Shown here: piece after piece, positions 1 to 6,702 of the stretch
Position numbering within the stretch: the first letter of the stretch is position 1
How the letters are laid out: each line of letters begins with the position of its first letter
NCBI GenBank assembly: GCA_002343455.1
Contig: DDSR01000082.1
Coordinates: 6,211-15,016, forward strand
Direction of reading: 5' to 3'
DNA length: 8,806 nucleotides
DNA from: Deltaproteobacteria bacterium UBA2385
GTDB taxonomy: Bacteria; Myxococcota_A; UBA796; UBA2385
The notes under the pieces: generated by a model
Databases searched by the model: none
What the model was told of the DNA's origin: nothing
What the model saw: only the letters and a program-made list of their open reading frames with translations
Program-made: the position numbers and the translations under genes

Positions 1-3000
1 CGGCCCCCCCTGCCCGATCTGGCCGAGCCCTCCCGCCAGCGCCTCACCCGGGCCCTCTCCCGCCTTCGCGACCAGCTCGTCTCCGGCGACGGGCGCAGCC
101 CCTCGATCCGCCTGCGCACCTGCCGCCGCGGCCGGGCCCTCGATCTGCACGCCCTGGAGCGGATCAGCCTGGGTCACGCCGACCGGGTCCTGGCCCTGGC
201 CCGCTCCGGCCAGCGCGCCCGCCTCGTCGACGGCCGCGAGGTCGCCGGCCACGACGCCGCCGCCTTCGTCTCGGCCGAGCTGCTGGCCCTGCACCGCGAG
301 GCCCTGGCCCGCTTCGAAGAGACCGGCGCCCGCGATCTCTTCCTCGGCGCGCCTTTCCTGGTCGGGGTCATCGGCGGCTACCTGCTGCGCGGTCCGCTGA
401 TCCTGATCCCCGTCGAGCTGGATCGAGGCGCCGGCGGAGGCTTCTCGCTGCGCCCCCGCCCCGACGAGCCCCCCGTCGCCAACCAGGCCCTGCTGCGCCT
501 GCTCTTCACCCGCCGGGGCCTGCCCTTCCCCGACGAGCTGGCCGAGCAGCTCGACCAGGCCGCCGCCGATGGCGAGGAGAGCCTGCTTGGCCTGCTGGCC
601 GAGCACGCCGTCCTGACCGAGGCCGAGGGGCAAGCCTTGGGTCCCTTCCTGCCCCGGGACGAGGACTTCGTCTCCTGGGCCGACCGCCGCCTCGTGCGCG
701 AGGCCGTCGCCGTGCTGGGCTTCTTCCCGCAGTCCAGCAGCGACATGATCCAGGACTACGACGCCCTGCTGGCCGCCGTGAGCCGCCCCGGCGAGGACCT
801 CGCCCGCCGCTTCGGAGCCGCCGGCGCCCTGCTGCCTGCCGATCTGCGCGAGGCCCTGGGGGTCAGCCCGCTGGACCCGAACACCGAAGCGCCCCCCATC
901 CCCGTCGTCGCCGCCGATCCCAGCCAGCTCCAGGTCCTGGAGGCCGCCCGCTCCACCCGGGCCCTGGTCGTCGACGGCCCGCCGGGCACCGGCAAGTCCC
1001 AGGTCATCGTCAACCTCGTCGTCGACGCCCTCGCCCGCGGCCAGCAGGTCGCCGTCGTCTGCGAGAAGCGCGCCGCCCTGGACGTCGTCGCCCAGCGGCT
1101 GGAGGGGGTCGGCCTGCGCCACCTGCTGGCCGTGGTGCACGACGTCCATGACGACCGGCGGCCGCTGTACGAGCAGGTCGTCCGCCGGCTGGGCGAGGGC
1201 GCCTTGCGGCAGGAGGAGGAGGCCGAGCGCAGCCGGGTCGAGGAGGAGCGCGCCGCGGTCGAGGCCTCGCTCCAGGCCCGCCGCGCCGCGCTCGCCACCG
1301 CCTTCGGCGACAAGCAAGCCGCCCTGGGAGAGGAGCTGCCCGGCCTGGGCTCGCTCCACGTCCTGGCCTCCTCCTTCACGACGCCGGCGCTCTCCCCCCT
1401 CGATCCCAGCCTGGTGCGGCTCCCCCACCGCGAGCTGCGGAGGCTGGCCGAGCGTGTCGGGCGCGAGGCCCGCAACGTCGACCTGCACGGCGCGGGCAGC
1501 CCCTGGCGCGCCCCCGATGGCAGCAGCCGGCCCAGCCTCGCCGAGGTGGACGGCGCCGGCCTGCTGGCCCTGGAGCAGCGCATCGAGGCCAGCCGCGAGG
1601 CCGCCGCCGCGCTGGACGCTTCCCGACAGGCGCAAGGCACACACGAGGACCCGGTCCGCCCGGCCGAGGCGCTGATCCAGGCGGCGATCGCCTCGCGGCC
1701 GGGGCGCGCCGATCCCTTCACCGCCCACTGCCTCGCCGCCTGGCTGAGCCACGCCGAGAACCCCCAGCTCCCCTCGCTGGCCGAGCAGCTCCGCCTCGCC
1801 TGGGAGGGCTCCGAGGCCTGGAGCGGCGAGCTGCCGGAGCGGGTCGAGTTCCCCGCCTCGCCCGAGCTCGAGCAGGCGCTGACCGTCGTGCAGCGAGGCG
1901 GGGTCAGCATCTTCCGCTTCCTCTCGCCCCAGTGGTGGAGCGCCCGCGGCCTGCTGCGCAGCCTGCTCTCGCGCTTCTGGCCGGGGGGTCAGGTCTTCCC
2001 GACGGCCCCCCTGCTGGCCGGCAAGGTCCAGCAGCGCACCGCCGCCACCGCCGCCTGGGCGGCGCTCGACCGCTGCGTGCAGGCCCTGGGCCTGGAGGTC
2101 CAGCTCGCCGACAGCGCCACGGCGACCGGGGCCGCCCGGGCCCTGCTGGCCGCCTGGGAGCAGGCCCGGCCCCTGGTCGAGGGCTGCCAGCTGCTGCGCG
2201 CCGCGGGCGCCTGGCCAGAGGAGCCGCGCCTGACCGCCTGGGAGGCCCGCCTCGACGCCCGCGCCCGCCTGCTGGCCCAGGCCCACACCCTCTCCGAGAC
2301 GTTCGCGCCCGTGCGGGCCTGGCTGCCCTGGTGGCCCCCCTGCCCCAGCGGCGCGGAGCTGGAGGCCCTGCACCAGGCCTGGGCGATGGAGGCCCCCCGG
2401 GTCGCCCTCTCCGACCGCGCCATGGACGCCACCCTGCCGCTGGCCCGCGGCCTCGTCCAGCGGCTGGCCGACGACTCCTCCCGGCCCGCAGAGGAGCTCG
2501 CCTGGGCCGAGGCCGTCGAGCACGGCTGGGCCCGCCTCGGCATCGAGGCGATCGAGCGCCGCCAGCCCGGCGTGCGCGGCCTCGACCGCCCCACCCCCCA
2601 CGGCGAGGTGGCCGAGGCCGAAGCCCGCCTCAGCGAGCTGAGCGAGGACCGGGGGCGCTTGCACGTCCTGCAGGTCCTGGCCCGCTGCGATCGCCTGCCC
2701 CTGCTGACCGAGGCCCGCCCCGACCAGCGCAAGCGCCGCACCGAGCTGCAGCGCGGACGCGAGCTGATGCTGCGCGAGGCCACCAAGCGCCGCAACGTGC
2801 TCTCCCTGCGCGGCTATGTGCGGCAGTTCTCGCCCCTGGGCCTGCTCCAGGCCCTTCCCGTCTGGCTGGTCTCGCCCGAGACCATGGCCATCCTCTTCCC
2901 CGGCGAGCCCGTCTTCGACCTGGTGATCATGGACGAGGCCAGCCAGGCCACCGTCGAGAAGGGCCTGCCCGCCCTGGTCCGCGGCCGACGCGCCGTCGTC

Positions 3001-4236
3001 GCCGGAGACGAGCGCCAGATGCCGCCCAGCCGCTTCTTCGAGCTGCGCACCGAGGGCGAGGACGAGCCCGGCACCGAGCAGACCGTCGCCGCCGACGCGC
3101 TGACCGCCGAGTCCCTGCTGGTCCTGGCCCGCGAGCGCTGCCCGCACCGCGGCCTGCGCTGGCACTACCGCTGCCTGTACGAGGAGTTGATCGCCTTCAG
3201 CAACCACGCCATGTACGGCGGCGAGCTCTTCACCATCCCCTCGACCCACACCCCCCGGGCCACCCCGGCGATGCGCTGGGTCGCCGTGCCCGACGGCGCC
3301 TACGAGGCCGGCGTCAACCGCATCGAAGCCAACGCTGTCGTCGAGGAGCTGGCCCGCTCGATGCGCGAGCATCCCGCCCTCTCCCTGGGGGTCATCACCT
3401 TCAACGTGCAGCAGCAGCGCGCCATCCAGGACGCCATCGACGCCCGCTGCGGCGCCGACCCCGAGTTCTCCGCCGCCTGGTCGAGCGCCATCGCCCTGGA
3501 CGAGCTCGATCGTCGGCCCTTCATCAAGAACCTGGAGAGCGTGCAGGGCGACGAGCGCGACGTGATCCTCTTCTCGCTGGGGCACGCCCCCATCGAGCGC
3601 CGAACCGGGCCGCTGAAGGGCCAACGGACCGTGCCGGCGCGCTTCGGACCGCTGGGTCAGACCGGCGGCGAGCGGCGGCTGAACGTGGCCGTCTCGCGGG
3701 CCAGGCAGGCCTGCGTGATCGTCTCCAGCTTCGAGCCCGCCATGCTCTCGGTCGCCGAGTCCAAGAACGAGGGCCCCCGCCTGCTGAAGGCCTTCCTGGA
3801 GTATGCCTGGGAGCTGACCCGCGGCCAGCGCCACCAGGCCGAGCGCACCCTGCACCGGGTCCGTTCGGGCAGCCTCGGCGCCGTCGCCCAGGGGCCCGCC
3901 CGCCCCTCGCTGGGCGCCCCCTCGCTGGCCTCGCAGATCGCCCTGGCGCTGGAGGAGCGCGGCGTCGGCTACGATCTTGACGTCGGCAGCAGCGGCTTCC
4001 GCGTGCCCCTGGCCATCCAGGACGCCCAGGACCCGACCCGCTGGACGGTGGCGGTGCTCACCGACGAGGGGCTCGGAGCCGAGGACGTCGACGAGGCCCA
4101 CCGCCACCGCCCCTCCGTCCTGCGCGCCCGGGGCTGGCAGGTGCTGCGGGTCGACGCCCGGAGCTGGGATCGCGACCGCGGCGCGGTCCTGCGGCGCTTG
4201 CTCGCGGCGCTCCCGGTGCGCCAGGATGCCTCATGA
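1..4236 (+). CDS. DUF4011-type superfamily 1 helicase with degenerate C-terminal nuclease-like domain (5' partial)
   Basis: The frame is open from base 1, so the true start lies upstream; 1411 residues are visible. A TTG at 637 is not the start, because conserved DUF4011-like sequence precedes it (residues 112-140, LFLGAPFLVG then RGPLILIPVEL). Helicase motifs follow in order: Q-type Gln near 309, Walker A GPPGTGKS 326-333, a charged probable coiled coil about 404-430, Walker B MDEAS with D978/E979, motif III GDERQMP 1002-1008, WHYRCLYEELIAFSN from 1054, motif V QGDERD from 1182, and motif VI RRLNVAVSRAR 1225-1235 with the arginine finger. About 640 residues separate Walker A from Walker B, a large insertion. 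Residues about 1300-1400 resemble the Vsr/MTES_1575-like nuclease fold (DVGSSGFR...RGWQVLRV), but the expected acidic residues are replaced. The ATPase/translocase looks intact; the substrate is unknown. Related helicase-nuclease proteins are linked to anti-phage defence (from memory), but no defence gene is seen here. The gene overlaps the next one by 4 bases. Confidence 0.92.
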   Translation, partial: RPPLPDLAEPSRQRLTRALSRLRDQLVSGDGRSPSIRLRTCRRGRALDLHALERISLGHADRVLALARSGQRARLVDGREVAGHDAAAFVSAELLALHREALARFEETGARDLFLGAPFLVGVIGGYLLRGPLILIPVELDRGAGGGFSLRPRPDEPPVANQALLRLLFTRRGLPFPDELAEQLDQAAADGEESLLGLLAEHAVLTEAEGQALGPFLPRDEDFVSWADRRLVREAVAVLGFFPQSSSDMIQDYDALLAAVSRPGEDLARRFGAAGALLPADLREALGVSPLDPNTEAPPIPVVAADPSQLQVLEAARSTRALVVDGPPGTGKSQVIVNLVVDALARGQQVAVVCEKRAALDVVAQRLEGVGLRHLLAVVHDVHDDRRPLYEQVVRRLGEGALRQEEEAERSRVEEERAAVEASLQARRAALATAFGDKQAALGEELPGLGSLHVLASSFTTPALSPLDPSLVRLPHRELRRLAERVGREARNVDLHGAGSPWRAPDGSSRPSLAEVDGAGLLALEQRIEASREAAAALDASRQAQGTHEDPVRPAEALIQAAIASRPGRADPFTAHCLAAWLSHAENPQLPSLAEQLRLAWEGSEAWSGELPERVEFPASPELEQALTVVQRGGVSIFRFLSPQWWSARGLLRSLLSRFWPGGQVFPTAPLLAGKVQQRTAATAAWAALDRCVQALGLEVQLADSATATGAARALLAAWEQARPLVEGCQLLRAAGAWPEEPRLTAWEARLDARARLLAQAHTLSETFAPVRAWLPWWPPCPSGAELEALHQAWAMEAPRVALSDRAMDATLPLARGLVQRLADDSSRPAEELAWAEAVEHGWARLGIEAIERRQPGVRGLDRPTPHGEVAEAEARLSELSEDRGRLHVLQVLARCDRLPLLTEARPDQRKRRTELQRGRELMLREATKRRNVLSLRGYVRQFSPLGLLQALPVWLVSPETMAILFPGEPVFDLVIMDEASQATVEKGLPALVRGRRAVVAGDERQMPPSRFFELRTEGEDEPGTEQTVAADALTAESLLVLARERCPHRGLRWHYRCLYEELIAFSNHAMYGGELFTIPSTHTPRATPAMRWVAVPDGAYEAGVNRIEANAVVEELARSMREHPALSLGVITFNVQQQRAIQDAIDARCGADPEFSAAWSSAIALDELDRRPFIKNLESVQGDERDVILFSLGHAPIERRTGPLKGQRTVPARFGPLGQTGGERRLNVAVSRARQACVIVSSFEPAMLSVAESKNEGPRLLKAFLEYAWELTRGQRHQAERTLHRVRSGSLGAVAQGPARPSLGAPSLASQIALALEERGVGYDLDVGSSGFRVPLAIQDAQDPTRWTVAVLTDEGLGAEDVDEAHRHRPSVLRARGWQVLRVDARSWDRDRGAVLRRLLAALPVRQDAS

Positions 4237-5159
4237 TCCTCGCGCTGCTGACCACGCTCGCCCTGGCCCAGACCCCGGAGGGCTGGACCATCGCCGACCC
4301 ACCCGAGGAGCGCTGGCAGGACCAGGAGATCGACCGAAAGGTGCTGCTGGAGGGCACCGCCTACACCCCCGCCAAGGGCAAGTTGCGCCTGGGGCCCTTC
4401 AAGCAGTCCTGGGCCGTGCTGGACAACCTGGAGCTCTCCACCAACGCCGCCCTCTTCGCCGTGGCCGTGCCCAACGCCGCGCTGAAGGTCAGGGCCATCC
4501 AGACGGAGCCCGTCGACCTCTCGCTGCAGGCCGGCATCTACAGCATGGATCTGGGCCTGCTGGCCGGCATCGACGACGGCCAGGCCCGGCTGATGCCGCT
4601 GGGCTTCACCGCCTCCTGGGCCGCCAGCCGGCACCTGGGCCTGCACCTGGGCAGCACCTGGAACCTGCTGCGCCTGCGCGGCGAGCTCAGCACCGAGCAG
4701 ATCGGCGACAGCATCGCCCTGGCCACCGGCACCGAGCTGGACCCCGAGATCCTGGCCGCCCTGCGCGAGATCGACGACGGCACCGACCTCTTCGCCCAGG
4801 CCGACTTCAGCCTCGTCCAGAGCAACCTCACCGCCGACTGGCGCCTCAACCGCCGCGACAGCCTCGTCTTCCGCAGCGCCACCTTCACCCGCCTCGACGG
4901 CAACGTCTTCGCCGGGGTCCAGACCGTCAGCGACGAGGAGGGCGGCGCCGAGGTCGAGGCCGGGCCCGCCGCCCGCGTCACCGTGCCCCTGGGCGAGCAC
5001 ATCAGCGCGCTGGTCAGCCTCTCCTGGCAGCTGTCCTGGGAGCGCTTCCACCTGCGGCTGGGCATCCCCTTGCAGACCGGCGGCACCTGGGCGGCGGCCA
5101 TCCCGCAGGCGGTGTCGATATACTGGCTGCTGGGTCCGATCGGAGGGAAGAAGGAATGA
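4233..5159 (+). CDS. Predicted exported, beta-rich outer-membrane-like protein
   Basis: This is a 308-residue protein of no family I recognise. The ATG overlaps the helicase stop (ATGA, 4233-4236) and has an AGGA at 4223-4226, six bases upstream; no other start codon lies close by in frame. The N-terminus MILALLTTLALAQ looks like a short signal peptide with a cut after ALA, but it lacks the usual basic n-region, so export is an inference. The mature part has many alternating hydrophobic/polar stretches, for example LGLHLGSTWNLLRLRGEL (about 146-163), LTADWRLNRRDSLVFRSA (about 198-215), ISALVSLSWQLSWERFHLRL and the final AVSIYWLLGP. This is the pattern of a beta-barrel or porin-like outer-membrane protein. 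A barrel would place it in the outer membrane, far from the cytoplasmic helicase it is translationally coupled to. A periplasmic beta-sandwich is an alternative. The reading frame is certain; the structural class is moderately supported. Confidence 0.75.
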   Translation: MILALLTTLALAQTPEGWTIADPPEERWQDQEIDRKVLLEGTAYTPAKGKLRLGPFKQSWAVLDNLELSTNAALFAVAVPNAALKVRAIQTEPVDLSLQAGIYSMDLGLLAGIDDGQARLMPLGFTASWAASRHLGLHLGSTWNLLRLRGELSTEQIGDSIALATGTELDPEILAALREIDDGTDLFAQADFSLVQSNLTADWRLNRRDSLVFRSATFTRLDGNVFAGVQTVSDEEGGAEVEAGPAARVTVPLGEHISALVSLSWQLSWERFHLRLGIPLQTGGTWAAAIPQAVSIYWLLGPIGGKKE

Positions 5160-5728
5160 GCGTTCCGGTCTTGGTTCTCTCGGCGCTCCTGCTGCCAGCC
5201 CAGGCCTCCCGCCCCGGCGAGGCCCGCTGCTCCCCCTCGCCCTGGTTCAGCGCCCGGGCTGTGTTGGACGTCTCCGGGTTGCCGGAGGGCGTCCAGGTCG
5301 ACTCGACCGGCCCCCTGCCGCGGCTGAGCAACCCCGGCAGCACGCCGCTGGTCCTCTTCCGGGACGACAGCAGCCCGCGCAGCCTGCCGGCCGCGGATCT
5401 GCCTTGGACCGGGTTGCCCCTGCGGATGCCCGTGGCGCGCCTCGTTGACGGACAGTCCTTCCACTACTTCGAGAGCGGCGTGCCCATGGAGGGCAAGCAG
5501 CACCTCAAGGGCTGGCAGAACCCCTTCGGCCAGACCAGCGAGCTGCTGCCCGTCCCGCCGGCCACGCTCAGCCCCGCGGGCCCCGGTCGGCCCGAGACGC
5601 TGGACCCCATCGGGCCCGAGCCCTTCGAGCTGCGGGTCTACTGGGGGGCCGAGGAGCGCAGCCTGAAGGGCGAGTGGGTCTACGCACCAAACGCCGACTA
5701 CGACGCCACCGCCTGCATCAGGCCCTGA
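5156..5728 (+). CDS. Predicted secreted protein of unknown function
   Basis: This is a 190-residue protein that I do not recognise. It starts at the ATG at 5156, overlapping the previous stop by 4 bases (ATGA), with GGAGG at 5142-5146 nine bases upstream. The start is therefore well supported even though the frame stays open much further upstream as a shadow of the two preceding genes. The N-terminus [17 protein letters not shown] followed by SRPGEA is a plausible signal peptide with AQA cleavage. There is no lipobox cysteine at the cut. The mature protein is rich in Pro and Gly and has only two cysteines, C25 near the new N-terminus and one four residues from the C-terminus (ACIRP), which could form a disulfide closing the chain. 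No membrane segment follows the signal. It is likely periplasmic or extracellular and probably acts with the barrel-like protein encoded just upstream. The frame is convincing; the function is unknown. Confidence 0.7.
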   Translation: MSVPVLVLSALLLPAQASRPGEARCSPSPWFSARAVLDVSGLPEGVQVDSTGPLPRLSNPGSTPLVLFRDDSSPRSLPAADLPWTGLPLRMPVARLVDGQSFHYFESGVPMEGKQHLKGWQNPFGQTSELLPVPPATLSPAGPGRPETLDPIGPEPFELRVYWGAEERSLKGEWVYAPNADYDATACIRP

Positions 5729-5735
5729 GGAGAGC

Positions 5736-6077
5736 ATGCACCGCATCTACAAGATCAGCTTCGCTTCGGTCTACCCGCTCTACATCACCAAGGTCGAGAG
5801 GAAGGGGCGCACCCGGGAGGAGCTGGATCAGGTGATCCTGTGGCTGACCGGCTTCGACGCGGCCGAGCTGGCGCGCCATATCGAGGACAAGACCACCTTC
5901 GAGGACTTCTTCGCGGCGGCCCGGTTGAACCCGAACGCGGCGCTGATCACCGGGGTGGTGTGCGGGGTGCGGGTGGAGAATGTGGAGGATCCGCTGATGA
6001 AGAAGATCCGGTACATGGACAAGCTGGTGGACGAGCTGGCCAAGGGGAAGGCGATGGGGAAGGTGCTGCGGGGGTGA
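5736..6077 (+). CDS. DUF2200 family protein
   Basis: This 113-residue protein has the hallmark sequence of the DUF2200 family along its whole length: [18 protein letters not shown] at the N-terminus, [18 protein letters not shown] next, [18 protein letters not shown] in the middle, and [20 protein letters not shown] followed by KAMGKVLRG at the end. The length matches the family, and there is no signal peptide or membrane segment, so it is cytosolic. The ATG at 5736 follows a strong GAGGAG Shine-Dalgarno beginning at 5727, overlapping the upstream stop; the gap to that gene is 7 bases. Members are small, widespread in bacteria and often annotated as conserved hypothetical; no biochemical role is established to my knowledge. 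It is the last gene of the plus-strand run. Codon use near its 3' end is somewhat less extreme (gtg/ggg rich) than in the helicase, and the link to the upstream genes could be incidental. Confidence 0.93.
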   Translation: MHRIYKISFASVYPLYITKVERKGRTREELDQVILWLTGFDAAELARHIEDKTTFEDFFAAARLNPNAALITGVVCGVRVENVEDPLMKKIRYMDKLVDELAKGKAMGKVLRG

Positions 6078-6185
6078 GAGCTCCAAACCAGATGCACAGT
6101 GGTCGCCGGATCACTTCCGTAGTGGAGTGGGTTCGCCAATGACGAGGCCCGCCACTGCCTCAACGGCTGGCACCCCCCGCGGCCC

Positions 6186-6211
6186 TCTTTGCGCCTTGGC
6201 GTCTTTGCGCG
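6186..6211. repeat. 16-base-period repeat of the TCTTTGCGC type
   Basis: TCTTTGCGC occurs at 6186-6194 and again at 6202-6210, separated by CTTGGCG, giving a 16-base period. The reverse complement reads as AAAGACGCCAAGGCGCAAAG. From memory, this kind of sequence recurs between genes and at the ends of spurious ORFs in many unrelated bacteria. Here it appears once, in the spacer, and does not interrupt a recognisable gene. Its dispersal in this genome is inferred, not seen. Confidence 0.6.
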
Positions 6212-6251
6212 ATCCTGGCGCGTCTCCAACACGAGCTCAGCCTGGGGGGAA

Positions 6252-6294
6252 GGGCTCGTCTATCAGGAAGGCAGGAAAGCAGGAAAGCAGGAAG
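6252..6294 (+). repeat. 8-base-period AGGAA repeat, left copy of an inverted pair
   Basis: Four 8-base units run from 6263 to 6294: TCAGGAAG, GCAGGAAA, GCAGGAAA, GCAGGAAG. The 33 bases 6262-6294 match the reverse complement of 6706-6738 at 30 of 33 positions. Weaker similarity continues outward on both sides (CTCGTCT here against CTCGGCC in the other copy). In one frame the unit reads IRKAGKQESRK, matching the IRKAGGKESRK tail of the SnoaL-like protein. This combination of internal period and pairing suggests a dispersed short-repeat family. Confidence 0.75.
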
Positions 6295-6341
6295 CAAGCC
6301 CGACGAAAACTCGGGACTCCAGGAGTGAAGGAGGAAGGACT

Positions 6342-6371
6342 TTCCTGCATTCCTCTCTTCCTGCATTCCTC
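6342..6371. repeat. Duplicated 14-mer TTCCTGCATTCCTC
   Basis: An exact TTCCTGCATTCCTC lies at 6342-6355 and again at 6358-6371, 16 bases apart. A purine-rich stretch just upstream (AGTGAAGGAGGAAGGA, 6324-6339) is roughly complementary, so the transcript could fold into an imperfect hairpin. On the minus strand the units read GAGGAATGCAGGAA, related to the AGGAA units at 6263-6294. Confidence 0.6.
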
Positions 6372-6556
6372 AGCACGTGCGGACAGCGCTCGGCCAAGAC
6401 CAACCTTTCATTCCACCCTCTCTCGCAGGTCAACAACCTCTCAGTTGCTCCGTGCGGCCTTCGGCCCGTATGGCCTCCTGGTCCACGTTCCGGTGCTCGC
6501 CAAAGTCACGGGTCAACACCCTCGATCATGGGCGGACAGAAGTCGGCGTTGTAAAT

Positions 6557-6701
6557 CACAATCGGTCGTTGCGTCCGCAATCCGGGCCTCGATCGGCCCC
6601 CCGGCCCCCGAACTGCCCTCAGAAACGGCTGCTACGTCCGAAACGGACCGATCTCGCGGACGTAGCGCCTCTCTCTGATTCACAACGGCCCACTGCGTCC
6701 G
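6557..6701 (+). repeat. Three imperfect 21-base copies ending in CGTCCG
   Basis: Copies lie at 6557-6577, 6620-6640 and 6681-6701, with start-to-start distances of 63 and 61 bases. All begin CA(C/G)AA and end in (G/A)CGTCCG, with a CGG in the middle. The intervening sequences are not clearly alike, so only the 21-base cores repeat. The last copy ends two bases before the stop codon of the minus-strand SnoaL-like gene. Their near-regular spacing is the main reason to treat them as one family; the function is unknown. Confidence 0.5.
6631..6666. repeat. Perfect 10-base-pair inverted repeat (hairpin)
   Basis: GCTACGTCCG at 6631-6640 is exactly complementary to CGGACGTAGC at 6657-6666, leaving a 16-base loop. 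It sits 37 bases beyond the stop of the minus-strand SnoaL-like gene, a sensible place for a transcription end, but neither flank has a real T-run. A factor-dependent terminator, an mRNA 3'-end stabiliser or a REP-like repeat are all possible. The left arm forms the end of the middle 21-base copy. Confidence 0.55.
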
Positions 6702-6702
6702 C

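Larger units (their letters stand above)
6078..6702. other. Gene-free, repeat-rich intergenic spacer
   Basis: I find no convincing gene in these 625 bases. Open frames exist on both strands, but they are short, overlap each other, read through low-complexity repeats and match no family I know. The stretch is filled with short repeated DNA: a 16-base-period element (6186-6210), an 8-base-period AGGAA repeat (6263-6294), a duplicated 14-mer (6342-6371), a near-duplicate 13-mer (GGTCAACAACCTC at 6428 and GGTCAACACCCTC at 6511), and three 21-base copies ending in CGTCCG with a hairpin in between (6557-6701). It lies between convergent genes (DUF2200 on plus, SnoaL-like on minus), so transcription from both sides should end here. 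I see no stem followed by a clear T-run. Confidence 0.7.

Noticed and set aside
637..639. TTG as the start codon of the helicase
   Set aside because: The frame is open to base 1 and conserved DUF4011-like sequence lies upstream at 334-420, so the gene starts outside the window.
1932..3980. A 682-codon open frame on the plus strand inside the helicase gene
   Set aside because: It is an Arg/Pro/Gly/Ala-rich shadow in another frame, typical of very high-GC coding DNA. The helicase frame carries all the conserved motifs.
3969..5746. Long minus-strand open frames (about 360 and 402 codons) opposite the barrel-like and secreted protein genes
   Set aside because: They overlap each other and two plus-strand genes with proper starts, ATGA junctions and signal peptides. 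Their products are repetitive Gly/Ala/Gln- or Arg/Ser-rich sequence.
6088..6142. Segment with three AGTGG words and the phrase NPLHYGSDPATTVHL on the minus strand, suspected as an IS end
   Set aside because: There is no partner inverted repeat, no boundary and no transposase remnant, so nothing firm supports it.
6557..6701. Possible CRISPR-like array
   Set aside because: There are only three degenerate 21-base cores, spacers of about 40 bases with internal structure, and no cas genes.
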